Part shown: piece by piece, positions 38,944 through 48,195 of the stretch | Position numbering within the stretch: position 1 is the first letter of the stretch | Layout: each line of letters opens with the position of its first letter | Origin: Collinsella tanakaei YIT 12063 | GTDB taxonomy: Bacteria; Actinomycetota; Coriobacteriia; Coriobacteriales; Coriobacteriaceae | Direction: 5' to 3' | DNA: 64,000 bases | Assembly (NCBI RefSeq): GCF_000225705.1 | Contig: NZ_JH126472.1 | Coordinates: 1 to 64,000 of the forward strand | Notes under the pieces: model-generated | Database searches by the model: none | Told to the model about the DNA's origin: nothing | The model's input: the letters and a program-made list of their open reading frames with translations, nothing else | Made by a program: the position numbers and the translations under genes

Positions 38944-41079
38944 ATGACGCAATCGACTGCCTCCGATCAAAAGGAGCACACGAGCGGCACGCAGGGCACG
39001 CGCAAGCCCGATGACCACGGCGCAGCCGCAATTAAACGAAAATCTAAAAATGAATCAAAACACGGGGATGGGGATGACAAAAGCCACAACATTCCGGTAA
39101 GCATCGCCGCCATGTTGGTAACGCTGGGCGTCGTTTACGGCGATATCGGCACCTCGCCCATGTACGTCACCAAGGCGCTGCTCGCCGGCCAGGGTGGCAT
39201 CATGCAGGTTACCGAGGAGTTCATCCTGGGAGCCTTGTCGCTGGTTATCTGGACGGTCACCCTGCTGACCACGGTAAAGTACGTGTTGATCTCGCTCAAA
39301 GCCGGAAACCATGGCGAGGGCGGCATCTTCGCTCTGTACAGCATCGTCCGAAAATATGGAAAATGGCTCATCATCCCTGCGATGCTGGGCGGCTCCGCGC
39401 TGTTGGCTGACGGCATTCTCACTCCCGCCGTCACCATCACCACGGCCGTCGAGGGCCTGAGGACCATTCCCGCCATGCGGTCGTTGATCGGCGATGGGCA
39501 GACCAACGTGGTCATCATCACCCTTATCATCGTCAGCCTGCTGTTCGCCGTGCAGCGCGCGGGCACCAGCAAGATCGGCCGCGCCTTCGGCCCCGTCATG
39601 ACCTTCTGGTTCTTGTTCCTGGGCGCTAACGGCTTGGTCTACGTACTGGGCAACCCCGCTATCCTGCTGGCTTTCAACCCGCTGCGCGGTATCGCGTTTT
39701 TGCTCTCGCCCAACAACCACGCCGGCGTCATGATCTTGGGCAGCTGCTTCCTCGCCACCACCGGCGCGGAAGCCCTGTATTCCGACATGGGCCACGTTGG
39801 CCGCGGCAACATCTACGCCACCTGGCCGTTCGTCAAGATCTGCCTGCTTTTGTCCTATCTGGGCCAGGGCGCTTGGCTGCTCGCCAACGCCGGCAACCCC
39901 GAGCTTGCCGCCATCCAGGACCTCAACCCGTTCTTTGAGATGCTGGGAGAGGGCATGCGACCGTTCGCCGTCGGACTGTCCACCTGCGCGGCCATCATCG
40001 CCTCTCAGGCGCTTGTTACCGGAGCCTTCTCGCTGGTCTCCGAGGCGAGCCGCCTGGACCTCATGCCCCATATGCAGATCTTCTATCCCGCCGAGACCAA
40101 GGGCCAGCTCTATATCCCCATGGTGAACAACGTCATGTGGGTTGGCTGCATCGCCGTCGTCCTGCTGTTCCAGTCCTCCGCGCACATGGAGGCGGCGTAC
40201 GGCCTGGCGATCACCATCACCATGATCTGCACGTCGATCCTGTTGTTCTTCTTCCTGCATAACATTCGCAAGCGCAAGATCGCAGCCTGGATCTTCGTCA
40301 TCTTCTTCGTCGCTCTGGAAGGCTTCTTCTTTGGTGCATCGCTCACCAAGTTCTTCCACGGCGGCTACTTCACCATCCTCATGGCTGCCCTCATCATGGG
40401 CATCATGGTCAGCTGGTACAACGGCACCTCCGTCGAGCGCCGTCAGGCAACCTTGCTGCCCATCCGCTCCTATCTGGGCCAACTTGACAGTCTTCGCAAC
40501 GACGAGACCTATGAGCTCATGAGCGACAACCTGGTGTACCTCACCAACGAGACCAACACCAACTACCTTGACCGCGACATCCTCTACTCCATCTTGGACA
40601 AGCACCCCAAGCGCGCCCGCGCCTATTGGTTCCTAAACGTAGAGGTAATGGACGAGCCGCACACGTTCTCCTACTCGGTCGAGACCTTTGGTACCGACTA
40701 CGTCTTCCGCGTCCATCTCTACCTTGGTTACAAGGTTAACCAGCGCGTGAACGCCTACCTGCGCCAGGTGGTCTCCGACCTGTCCGCCTCCGGCGAGCTG
40801 CCGCCGCAGACGCATGAGTACTCCGTGTACAAGAAGCCCGGCCCCATCGGCTCGTTCCGCTTCTGCATGCTCCGCAAGATGCTGGCGCCCGAGAGCGACG
40901 TGGACAGCCGCGAGCGTTCCGCCATCGCCCTCAAGTACACCATCCGCCGCTTTGCCGGCTCTCCGGCTCGCTGGTTTGGCCTTGAGAGCTCCAGCGTGTT
41001 CTACGAGTACGTGCCCTTGTTCACCAAGTTCAAAGAAGTCGACCGCATGACGCGCATCGACCCCAACACGCGTCCGTAG
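38944..41079 (+). CDS. kup: Kup-family potassium transporter
   Basis: 711 residues. A charged cytoplasmic N-terminus (about 45 residues) precedes twelve or so membrane helices, starting with LVTLGVVYGDIGTSPMYV, the family hallmark, and including GNHGEGGIFALYSIVRKYGKW. A cytoplasmic C-terminal domain of about 200 residues follows (EVMDEPHTFSYSV, RVHLYLGYKV). It imports K+, probably with protons. The ATG at 38944 has AAGGAG ten bases upstream; the frame is open further left. Terminator at 41209. Confidence 0.95.
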   Translation: MTQSTASDQKEHTSGTQGTRKPDDHGAAAIKRKSKNESKHGDGDDKSHNIPVSIAAMLVTLGVVYGDIGTSPMYVTKALLAGQGGIMQVTEEFILGALSLVIWTVTLLTTVKYVLISLKAGNHGEGGIFALYSIVRKYGKWLIIPAMLGGSALLADGILTPAVTITTAVEGLRTIPAMRSLIGDGQTNVVIITLIIVSLLFAVQRAGTSKIGRAFGPVMTFWFLFLGANGLVYVLGNPAILLAFNPLRGIAFLLSPNNHAGVMILGSCFLATTGAEALYSDMGHVGRGNIYATWPFVKICLLLSYLGQGAWLLANAGNPELAAIQDLNPFFEMLGEGMRPFAVGLSTCAAIIASQALVTGAFSLVSEASRLDLMPHMQIFYPAETKGQLYIPMVNNVMWVGCIAVVLLFQSSAHMEAAYGLAITITMICTSILLFFFLHNIRKRKIAAWIFVIFFVALEGFFFGASLTKFFHGGYFTILMAALIMGIMVSWYNGTSVERRQATLLPIRSYLGQLDSLRNDETYELMSDNLVYLTNETNTNYLDRDILYSILDKHPKRARAYWFLNVEVMDEPHTFSYSVETFGTDYVFRVHLYLGYKVNQRVNAYLRQVVSDLSASGELPPQTHEYSVYKKPGPIGSFRFCMLRKMLAPESDVDSRERSAIALKYTIRRFAGSPARWFGLESSSVFYEYVPLFTKFKEVDRMTRIDPNTRP

Positions 41080-41208
41080 CGCTTGCTTCTATCGCGCTTC
41101 CGGCAACCGGCGCGACGCGCGCGTTCGTGCGCCACTACGGGTTGCATCCTGTGCCAGGGCTGCACCTTGCGTATAGCCTCGCCGCCCACAAGCTGGCGGC
41201 GCAAAAAG

Positions 41209-41242
41209 ACCCGTCGATCTGCAAGAGATCGGCGGGTTTTTG
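41209..41242 (+). terminator. Terminator after kup
   Basis: ACCCG(T)CGATCT pairs with AGATCG(G)CGGGT with one mismatch and is followed by TTTTTG. It is 130 nt past the kup stop. Confidence 0.85.
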
Positions 41243-41335
41243 CTTGCCAAACGTGCCGCACGTACCACGTGCCCACCGCGCACCCGCCGTTCGCAGGCCG
41301 CGTGGGCGCCTCTCAAGACCCCGCGCGCGGACGAT

Positions 41336-41618
41336 GTCAAAAAGAGCCTTAGTGCGGAAGGCGGGCTGGGACAAATATCGAGTTAGTGCGGAAGTTAGGT
41401 CAAATAATGCCTTAGTGCGGTCCCTAGAGTGTCAAATAGTGCGTTAGTGCGGAACGAGAAGAGGATAGTAAGGGTACCTTGTGAATAAAGTATTCTCTTA
41501 ACGCATGGTAGAAAGCTTAAGTGATTACGCTCGATGCATAAAGATACGCGACCAAAGCGCCTCCAAACCGCACTAACGCACTATTTGTCCTAACCTCCGC
41601 ACTAAGGTGTTTTTTGAC
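41336..41618. repeat. Repeat island 2: six 22-nt units, four direct and two inverted
   Basis: Plus-strand units at 41336, 41370, 41399 and 41431 and minus-strand units at 41568-41589 and 41597-41618 are all 22 nt. Each has the form GWCAAAWA, five variable bases, then TTAGTGCGG, and several continue with a GTTAG-like tail. Start-to-start spacing is 34, 29 and 32 nt on the plus side and 29 nt on the minus side. The two groups face each other across about 115 nt of AT-richer DNA without a supported gene. It lies between convergent kup and the nitroreductase gene. Confidence 0.9.
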
Positions 41619-41700
41619 ACGCGCGAGCCTGTCGTCCTTTTCGCAGCGGCTCTATATTTGCCCCGCGGGCGCGTAACTACGTGACCGCCAAGCCCATCTA

Positions 41701-41745
41701 CGAGAAATCGCCGTGAAGAACCCTTCGAGAGGGCCTTCACGGCGA
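41701..41745 (-). terminator. Terminator after the nitroreductase gene
   Basis: A 12-bp ATCGCCGTGAAG/CTTCACGGCGAT stem (41706-41745) with an inner CCCT/AGGG extension. On the minus strand ATTTCTC follows. It lies about 95 nt past the nitroreductase stop. Confidence 0.72.
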
Positions 41746-41839
41746 TTGAGCGAGGCGCAATCTGCAAAGAAAGAAGAGCCGCCCCCTACAGAGCAACTTA
41801 AGCAAACGCCAGTATCAAGCATGAATGAGGAGCGAGGGG

Positions 41840-42643
41840 CTACGCCTTCTCCTCAGCGCTCCAATTGGCAAACCACTGTTCCATAGAGCGATTCATCTCA
41901 GCCATAAAATCGCTTGTATGTTTACGAGTGTAGATATCGACCACGCGCGCGCCCGCCTCAGTTGCGTGCGGACGGAACATGGCATCCATTTCCGCTATCT
42001 GGGCATCCATAATCGCGGCGTCCGCACGGCGATAGCGCTCGCTCATGACCAGGTTCTCAACCGGATGCGGCGTGGCAGGGCGCTCCTTATGCGGCACGCC
42101 AAAAACCAGCATGCTGAGGGGCATGGTGTGCGCGGGCAACCCCAGCAACTTGCCAACCTCTTCAGCGTTCTCCACAATGTCGCCGATATAGCAGCTGCCC
42201 AGGCCCACGGCCTCCGCAGCTATCACAGCGGTCTGCGCTGCGATAACGGCATCCTGCGCAGCGATCGCAAAGTCACCAAGACCGCACGTGCGACGGGCAG
42301 AGCGGCCCGTTTTCTGTACAAACTCATCTGCGAAGCACCCCGCGTGCTCAAAAAGATCGATCCACTTGCAGTAATCAACCACAAAGACAAGAGCCCATTT
42401 GGCCTTGGCGATGAAAGGCTGATTATCGCAGAGCACAGATAGGCGATCGAGGGTCTCCTGCCTCTGGATGTCGATAATCGAATACATCATCATAGCGCCG
42501 GCAGATGGGGCTCGCGTGGCGGCATGGAGCACCGCAGCGCGCTGCTCATCGGTAATGGCCACGTCGGCGAATTTGCGTGTGGACGAGCGCCGATCGATAA
42601 GGTCGAGCATGGGTGCGGGCGCGGCGGCAGCGATTTCAGCCAT
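41840..42643 (-). CDS. Nitroreductase family protein
   Basis: A 267-residue FMN-dependent oxidoreductase fold. The FMN-phosphate-binding RRSSTRKF at residues 18-25, TRAPSAG, and GLGSCYIGDI are seen. The layout resembles NfsA-like or FRP-type NAD(P)H:flavin/nitro reductases, likely a homodimer in the cytoplasm. Natural substrate unknown. Its ribosome binding site GGAGGG is the 3' arm of the terminator-like hairpin at 42646-42699, so its expression may depend on that structure. Confidence 0.88.
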   Translation of the reverse strand: MAEIAAAAPAPMLDLIDRRSSTRKFADVAITDEQRAAVLHAATRAPSAGAMMMYSIIDIQRQETLDRLSVLCDNQPFIAKAKWALVFVVDYCKWIDLFEHAGCFADEFVQKTGRSARRTCGLGDFAIAAQDAVIAAQTAVIAAEAVGLGSCYIGDIVENAEEVGKLLGLPAHTMPLSMLVFGVPHKERPATPHPVENLVMSERYRRADAAIMDAQIAEMDAMFRPHATEAGARVVDIYTRKHTSDFMAEMNRSMEQWFANWSAEEKA

Positions 42644-42645
42644 AG

Positions 42646-42699
42646 AAAAACCCTCCTACGGGATGTCTCGGGTACACCGAGCATCTTACCGCAGGAGGG
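42646..42699 (-). promoter_or_regulatory. Terminator-like hairpin overlapping the nitroreductase ribosome binding site
   Basis: On the minus strand CCCTCCTGCGG (42699 to 42689) pairs with CCGTAGGAGGG (42661 to 42651) with one mismatch. An inner GATGCTCGG/CCGAG(A)CATC stem lies between them, and the structure is followed by TTTTTC. The AGGAGGG is also the ribosome binding site of the nitroreductase ATG at 42643. Folding would both end transcripts arriving from the LTA-synthase-like gene and hide the ribosome binding site. No ligand-binding domain was recognised, so whether it is regulated is unknown. Confidence 0.75.
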
Positions 42700-42800
42700 C
42701 TGATGCTTTACGTGTCTTGCCGCCAAGCGGACACGCGGATACCGGACCCATTGCCCCGGCTCGCGATTAGGACAAGCCTGACCGGCGCGCGGTGACGGAA

Positions 42801-45020
42801 CTACTTGATCTGCGTTGTGCCGGGCGCCAGGTTGGGGTCGGTCTCGTTCGCGGCGGATTGATACATCTTGGTGTAAATGTCCTTGCCATCGCGGAACAGC
42901 TCGTAGTACTGCATCTTAGCGTAATCGCTGCGAGCCTGGACGGCATCCGCCGCCGCGCTCCCCGCGGGATATCCGTCGTACGTCGCGGCGCTAGAGAGGT
43001 ACCATTGCAGGCTCTTGTCCTCATAGCCGGTGGCGTTGATGGCGGGCAGGGCCTCGCGCAGGGTAATATGCGCCTTCTGGTAGCTGGTCAGCGGCGCACC
43101 GATGAGATCCATCAAGACGCTGCTGAGGTAGTTGACGGAGAGATCGTCTTGAGCGCTTTCCTGGTCGCGGCCGGCGACGTCGTAGTTGGCCCAGATGAAG
43201 TAGTCGGTCTGCCACAGCCGCTCGTTATGGACCGCATCGCTCTCGCCTGTAAACCAGGCGTCGTTGAACTCGTCCGGGAAGAACGGCTGATGATCGCCGA
43301 AGAAGACCAGGATCACCTTGCGGTCGAGCTTGCGCAGCTGGTTCACAAAGTCCTCCAGCGCACGGTCGGACTCCTCGATAAGGGCCAGGTACTCGTTGAC
43401 CTCCGGATCGCTCACGCCATCGATAACGTAGTTGACTTGTTTATCGACGGGAATCAAGCCGGTGTCGTAACCGGAATGGTTCTGCATGGTCACGTCGAAG
43501 ATGAACTGCGGATTGGAATTCTCGTCCAGCATCTGCAGGATCTTGTCATAGGTCGCTGCGTCCGTCACCATGCCGCGAAGCTTCCCGGCGTCCTGGAAGT
43601 CCTGGATGGTAAGGAAGTTGTCAAAGCCAAACGCGCTGTAGACGTTCTCGCGGTTCCAGTTGGTGCCATGGTTGGGATGGATGGCCGTGGTGTCGTAACC
43701 AAGGTCCCTGAACTGCTGGGACAGGGTCTCGGTGCGGGTGAGGTCGTAGATGGTGTACGGATAGGTGCCCGTGCCCAAGAACGCCATGGAGTTTCCGGTG
43801 AGGTATTCGAATTCGGTGTTGCAGGTGCCGCCGCCAAACGCGGAAACGTAGAGCACGCCGCGCTGCAGAGTGTCGGACAGGTTCTTGAAGAACTGCGGGC
43901 CCTGATAGTCCGCATGCAGGTTCTGGTAGATGGAGAGATCCGAGAAGGTCTCGTTCATGATGGTGATGACCGTGGGCTTTTCCTCATCAAACTGCGAGAC
44001 GGCTTGCGTGCGCTCAACGCTTGCAGCCCGGTTGGCATCATACTGGTCCGCGTAGTCAGAAATGAGCTCCTTAGCCTGGTCCATGTCATAATCCTCGGGC
44101 ACGGGAGGCTTGATGGTCTGGGCGCCAGAGATAAAGCTGGGCAAGAAACCCTGACGGTAGTAGCTCTCAAGCGGGCGCCAGGTATAAACCTGAATGCTAA
44201 GCGTGTTGTAATAATCGACCAGCGTCACGTGGGCACCCACGCCCGCCAAGCATGCGATGCCCACCATAAGGTTGATGAGCAGCGCGCGGCGATTGCCGCG
44301 ATCGCGCTGGGGACGAAGCATAGCGGCCATGCGGCACAGCTGCACGGAGATGGCCATGAACGCCATGCCATACAGACAGAAGGGCGACAGGATGTAGGAG
44401 TAGCCAGTGCCGGCAACGGCCATCGCAGTAGACAGGGCGGAAATGTCACCCGGAGCGATGGGCATGGACTTGAAAGTGATGATGAAATACTCGACGATGC
44501 CCAAAATGCTCATGAGCACGGCGACGACCGCGGGCGGGGTATGACGGCGCTGGGAGATGAAGAACACGCCAGCCATGATAGCGGTGATAATCGCCCACTC
44601 GAGCAGCAGGCAGAGCGGATACATCCACAGCAAGTTGTGGTTGCTGGGAATCTCCAGGCCCAGTGTGGCGCCCACGCCCGCCAAAAACAACAGGATCACG
44701 CACGCGATGAGCGGATGGGCGAAGCGGCCGGCAGGACCCGCGATCTTAAGCAGGCGCTCGCGCACCAGATCGCGCTCAAGATTAAGCCAGGCGCAACCCG
44801 TAAGAACCGCGTTGAGGACAAGCGGCGACAACACGTCGTTGGCGACGCCGCCCATTGCCGCGTAGAGCCCTACAGCAAGCTGCAGCACGGCGAAAAACAC
44901 AACCGAAAGCACGGTCGATCGGCGTGCGGAGCGCGCGTCCTGGTCCAAGGTGCGTACCTTGCGGATGGTCAAGGCGACCGTTGCCGCAAAGGCAACAAGG
45001 GAGATGATGGCTACGAGCAT
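42801..45020 (-). CDS. LTA synthase family phosphoglycerol transferase-like membrane enzyme
   Basis: 739 residues: about eight hydrophobic helices in the first 270, then an extracellular sulfatase-type domain. Metal and nucleophile motifs fit LtaS/MdoB: IMNETFSDLS (metal Glu), GGGTCNTEFEYLTG (Thr nucleophile), the HPNHGTNWNRE segment and FFGDHQPF (metal Asp/His). Such enzymes polymerise or attach glycerol phosphate on lipids or glycans. The long membrane part resembles MdoB-like sulfatases found in Coriobacteriia. ATG has AAGAAGG. The hairpin at 42646 probably ends its transcript. Confidence 0.88.
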   Translation of the reverse strand: MLVAIISLVAFAATVALTIRKVRTLDQDARSARRSTVLSVVFFAVLQLAVGLYAAMGGVANDVLSPLVLNAVLTGCAWLNLERDLVRERLLKIAGPAGRFAHPLIACVILLFLAGVGATLGLEIPSNHNLLWMYPLCLLLEWAIITAIMAGVFFISQRRHTPPAVVAVLMSILGIVEYFIITFKSMPIAPGDISALSTAMAVAGTGYSYILSPFCLYGMAFMAISVQLCRMAAMLRPQRDRGNRRALLINLMVGIACLAGVGAHVTLVDYYNTLSIQVYTWRPLESYYRQGFLPSFISGAQTIKPPVPEDYDMDQAKELISDYADQYDANRAASVERTQAVSQFDEEKPTVITIMNETFSDLSIYQNLHADYQGPQFFKNLSDTLQRGVLYVSAFGGGTCNTEFEYLTGNSMAFLGTGTYPYTIYDLTRTETLSQQFRDLGYDTTAIHPNHGTNWNRENVYSAFGFDNFLTIQDFQDAGKLRGMVTDAATYDKILQMLDENSNPQFIFDVTMQNHSGYDTGLIPVDKQVNYVIDGVSDPEVNEYLALIEESDRALEDFVNQLRKLDRKVILVFFGDHQPFFPDEFNDAWFTGESDAVHNERLWQTDYFIWANYDVAGRDQESAQDDLSVNYLSSVLMDLIGAPLTSYQKAHITLREALPAINATGYEDKSLQWYLSSAATYDGYPAGSAAADAVQARSDYAKMQYYELFRDGKDIYTKMYQSAANETDPNLAPGTTQIK

Positions 45021-45342
45021 ACGGATCCTTCTTTACTTGGGATGCCGCGAGCGGCTGCTTGCGGGTGATCTCTGTTAAGAACCTGTTAGGTTTGCCCTAT
45101 AGGTTTGCAGCCCACCATACTAGCGCCCGATTATCGAGTTTTTGTCAATGTGTGGAGACGGACCGCATGTAGCGAGCCTAATCCAACGAATGTACACAAG
45201 GGGAAACATTTGTGTGACACCCAAGCGTCGCACCACGGGAGCCCGCGGCGCCTAACGTTATGCTTGCACACCACTTACGCGGGCATGATGTCCCGGCGCG
45301 CACGGCGTCTGTAGCAGCGCCGCAGCCCGCTCCCAACCCGGT
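45021..45342. other. Intergenic region upstream of the LTA-synthase-like gene
   Basis: 322 nt without a supported gene. On the minus strand a perfect TTGACA occurs at 45143-45148, but the nearest -10 match (TAGTAT) is at an unfavourable 20-nt spacing. A related pair of words, AACCTGTTAGGTTTGC and CTATAGGTTTGC, lies at about 45079-45107. Confidence 0.45.
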
Positions 45343-46113
45343 CTAAAGCCCTTCGCCACGCAGCTTTGCGGTAAGGCGGTCGAGAAGGGCGGGATCGCAC
45401 CCCGCATAATCCTTCAGATACTCGCGCGCGGTGCCATAACGAGCATGCAGATGCTCAAGCGTGCGCTCCATCTCTACGGGGGCAGACTCGAACAGGCAGC
45501 GAGGCGCCTTTTTGAGCAGCAGAATCGAGACGCCGGCACGCTGGGCTCGCAGGCCGCGACCCATGTAGTCCTGCGTCACACGATAGTCCGCAACTATAAA
45601 TTCATCGTCCACGCCCGCCAGGCCAAGCAAAAGCATGGCGATCACACCGGTGCGGTCTTTGCCTGCGCGGCAATGGAACAGCGAGCAGCCGGGGCCGTCG
45701 AGCGCTTCCATAACGGAGCGGATGCTGGAGGCGTCGTTATCCAAAAGCGACTGGTAGACGTCGAACATGCAGGCGGGCAGCGCGCCGCGAAAGCCACTTG
45801 AGTTGAGCTGATCGAGCATGGGGATATGCGTGTAGAAGACGCCTTCTTCCGGACGCTTGGCGTACGGATCTGGCCAATGCTTGAGTTCGAAGTTGCTGCG
45901 CAGGTCGATGACGCGGCGCAGGCCGTAGCACCGCAGCGCCTCGCGGTCGCCCAAAGTGAGCCTGCCCAGCGTGCCCGAGCGCAAAAAGGCGCCAAACGCC
46001 GTGGTTCCGCACTCGCCCGCTTGGCGCGTATATGGATATCCTCCAAGATCGCGCACGTTATGGGCCCCCTTGAGGGGCAGCGGGATCGATGCAAAGGGTT
46101 TGTCGCCTGCCAT
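45343..46113 (-). CDS. Tyrosine-protein phosphatase (Y_phosphatase3 type)
   Basis: 256 residues. The P-loop is FHCRAGKDRTG (Cys near residue 147, with the CxxxxxR pattern). The N-terminal NVRDLGGY and FLRSGTL are hallmarks of the MptpB/LipA-like phosphatase family, whose members act on phosphotyrosine and phosphoinositides. No export signal, so cytoplasmic or leaderless release. Its target is unknown. TGAGG sits close to the ATG. Confidence 0.9.
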   Translation of the reverse strand: MAGDKPFASIPLPLKGAHNVRDLGGYPYTRQAGECGTTAFGAFLRSGTLGRLTLGDREALRCYGLRRVIDLRSNFELKHWPDPYAKRPEEGVFYTHIPMLDQLNSSGFRGALPACMFDVYQSLLDNDASSIRSVMEALDGPGCSLFHCRAGKDRTGVIAMLLLGLAGVDDEFIVADYRVTQDYMGRGLRAQRAGVSILLLKKAPRCLFESAPVEMERTLEHLHARYGTAREYLKDYAGCDPALLDRLTAKLRGEGL

Positions 46114-46157
46114 AGAGCCTCACCGTACAGGGCGCGGCACGAGTAACGCCGCGCGTG

Positions 46158-46192
46158 AAAACAAAAGCGCCCCGGCGCCATGCCGGAACGCT
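46158..46192 (-). terminator. Terminator of the GntR-ABC operon
   Basis: On the minus strand AGCG(TT)CCGGC pairs with GCCGG(GG)CGCT, allowing G-U pairs, and TTTTGTTTTC follows. It lies 190 nt past the permease stop. The stretch 46193-46383 between shows no gene. Confidence 0.75.
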
Positions 46193-46383
46193 CTTACTAT
46201 AGTCGAATTGATTTTGCGTGTGCCTCCCCCGCTACGCGGGCTTACCGTCCCTTTACGCGAACGGTCATGCAGACGAGGGCGGACGGGTGCGGGTCTATCG
46301 CAGGCTCGGCGGGAACAGACCGGGCGAGCACGGGGCGCAGCAACTCAAAGTCGCCGCGAAAGCCGTAATCGAGCGGCCGGGGC

Positions 46384-47100
46384 CTAAAGGTCGCGGCGAG
46401 CGGAGATACGCATAGAGACCGCGGCGCTAACGGAGAGAACAAACGCGGTGAGCACAATGAGAACGAGGGAGAGGACCGCAGTCCCCGCATAGCTCTCCAT
46501 CCAGGATGCGAAGCGGGCCAACACTTCCGCAGCGTCTATATGGTCGGCAATCTGCCCAAAGCCAACCATGCAGATAAAGTATGCAAGCATTACAAACATG
46601 GGCAGGAATTGCGTCGCTTTGGTGTTGCCGAACTTGAAATACGCCGGAATAGTAAAAGCCGCGGCCGAAGCCCCCATAAACAAGCACAGAAACAGCGAGA
46701 AGATGCTTGCGAGAACATCCGCCTGGGTCATATGCAGAACGTCTCGAAGGTCCCCGGGAAGAATATTCAACGCGCCAACTGCCACAGCCAACACTTGGAG
46801 GGCAATCCCAAGCGCGACACCGGCACCTGCCATGGCAATCACCGCAACATACCTGCCAAGCACCACGTCGCGACGGGATAAAGGCAGCGTAAGGCGATAG
46901 GCACCCCAGTTGTTCGCGTCGTCGTACGCGCTTGCCGCCATCGCCCCCATCATGCTGAACATGGTGACAAAGATACCGGCAAGCGGAACTACGGTCCCCA
47001 TGCCAAAAGCAACAAAAAACCCCACGATCGCCGCTATAGGCAAAAGCTGCTTGATATAACCGGTGAGCACCGTCAGCTCGACCAAAAAAGCCTTTTTCAT
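46384..47100 (-). CDS. ABC-2 type transporter membrane protein
   Basis: 238 residues with six hydrophobic segments (around 14-34, 38-58, 88-108, 135-158, 168-190, 205-228) and the loop AASAYDDANNWGAYRLTLPLSRRDVVLGRY seen in ABC-2 permeases. The start at 47100 (MKKAFLVEL) has AAGGG. It follows the ATPase gene by 84 nt and the YtrA-like regulator, forming a regulator-ATPase-permease operon. The substrate could be a cell-wall antibiotic or a bacteriocin, by analogy with YtrA and Bcr systems, but this is inference. Confidence 0.83.
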   Translation of the reverse strand: MKKAFLVELTVLTGYIKQLLPIAAIVGFFVAFGMGTVVPLAGIFVTMFSMMGAMAASAYDDANNWGAYRLTLPLSRRDVVLGRYVAVIAMAGAGVALGIALQVLAVAVGALNILPGDLRDVLHMTQADVLASIFSLFLCLFMGASAAAFTIPAYFKFGNTKATQFLPMFVMLAYFICMVGFGQIADHIDAAEVLARFASWMESYAGTAVLSLVLIVLTAFVLSVSAAVSMRISARRDL

Positions 47101-47184
47101 AGTGAGTCCCTTCAAAAGGAAGCAGAGATGGACAAGGACATCGTCCAAAGAAGCGCGGACAAGAAGGCCGCGGGCGCGGAGCAG

Positions 47185-48111
47185 CTAGCAGTAGCGCTCG
47201 CCCTTGATCATGAACACCATGTACTCGTCGATGCCCATGCGGTCGCACGGGATGGACGGGAAGCTTTCCGCAAACGCGAAGCGATCGGGCACCAACAGGT
47301 CGATGCCGTAATCCTGCCGCATGATGCGCATGGCCCCAGGGGCGATGACGCCGGAACAAGCGATCTGCTCAAGTTCCGCGGCGCGGCAGCGGGCGACGCC
47401 CATGAGGTCGCAGACCTCGTCCTTAGCGATGTTGAAGACGGGATGCCCGGCGTCGATGCAAAGCACCGTGTCCGCGATCTTATCCAGGTCGCTAGTGATA
47501 TGGCTGGACATGAGGATGCCGTTCACGGGGTTGCCCTGGGCATCCTCGACCGCCACGAAATCGCGCAGCGCGTCGAGCACCTCATCGTGAGCTATGGGAT
47601 CAAGGCCCGCCGTCGCCTCGTCCAAAATGAGCAGGCGAGGGTTGTGCGACAGCGCGCAGGCAAGAGAGAGCTTCATGCCCATACCGCGGGAGAGGTCCTT
47701 GACGGCTTTTTTGGGGTCGAGGTCCGCGGCGCGAAGGCGCTGCTGAAAGCCGGCGGCATCCCAGGTTGAATACGCGCGGGCCATAAGCTTGCCCACCTCT
47801 TCGATTTTAAGGTGACCCGGCAGGGAGATGGTGTCGAACACCACACCCACCTGCTCTTTTGCCCTGGCGGATGCCGTGTTCGCAAGATCACGGGGCGAGT
47901 AGCCCAGGACGCTTGCCTGGCCGGCGTCCAGCGAGATGAGGCCCAACAGGGCTTTGATGGTGGTCGACTTGCCGGAGCCGTTCTTGCCGACAAAGCCCAC
48001 CACCTGGCCGGGCTCGACCGTGACGTTGACGCCCGCGAGCGAGAAGCCGGGATAGTGCTTGGTAAGGCCGCTTGCCTGGATAAGGGGCGCGGCAGCAGTT
48101 ACTTGGTTCAT
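47185..48111 (-). CDS. ABC transporter ATP-binding protein (BcrA-like)
   Basis: About 308 residues. Walker A is GFVGKNGSGKSTTIKALLGL, the signature region is KDLSRGMGMKLSLACAL (LSRGM in place of LSGGQ, common in this group), and Walker B is LLILDEATAGLDPI. The C-terminal 80 residues are a family-specific extension. It pairs with the ABC-2 permease. Two starts nine bases apart are possible; ATG at 48111 has GGAG at better spacing than 48120. Confidence 0.9.
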   Translation of the reverse strand: MNQVTAAAPLIQASGLTKHYPGFSLAGVNVTVEPGQVVGFVGKNGSGKSTTIKALLGLISLDAGQASVLGYSPRDLANTASARAKEQVGVVFDTISLPGHLKIEEVGKLMARAYSTWDAAGFQQRLRAADLDPKKAVKDLSRGMGMKLSLACALSHNPRLLILDEATAGLDPIAHDEVLDALRDFVAVEDAQGNPVNGILMSSHITSDLDKIADTVLCIDAGHPVFNIAKDEVCDLMGVARCRAAELEQIACSGVIAPGAMRIMRQDYGIDLLVPDRFAFAESFPSIPCDRMGIDEYMVFMIKGERYC

Positions 48112-48195
48112 GGTCTCCATCCTTGGTATGGCTGGATTACGTGTTGGTTTGGCTTGGACAAGGTGGACGAGGTGGGCTTGCGCTCACAGCGAGGG

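Noticed and set aside
41461-41567. A small gene in the centre of repeat island 2
   Set aside because: All frames are short; the ATG at about 41504 meets a stop within a few codons and there is no ribosome binding site.
42792-45068. 758-codon plus-strand open frame opposite the LTA-synthase-like gene
   Set aside because: No family motifs, and the minus-strand frame has complete catalytic motifs and a ribosome binding site.
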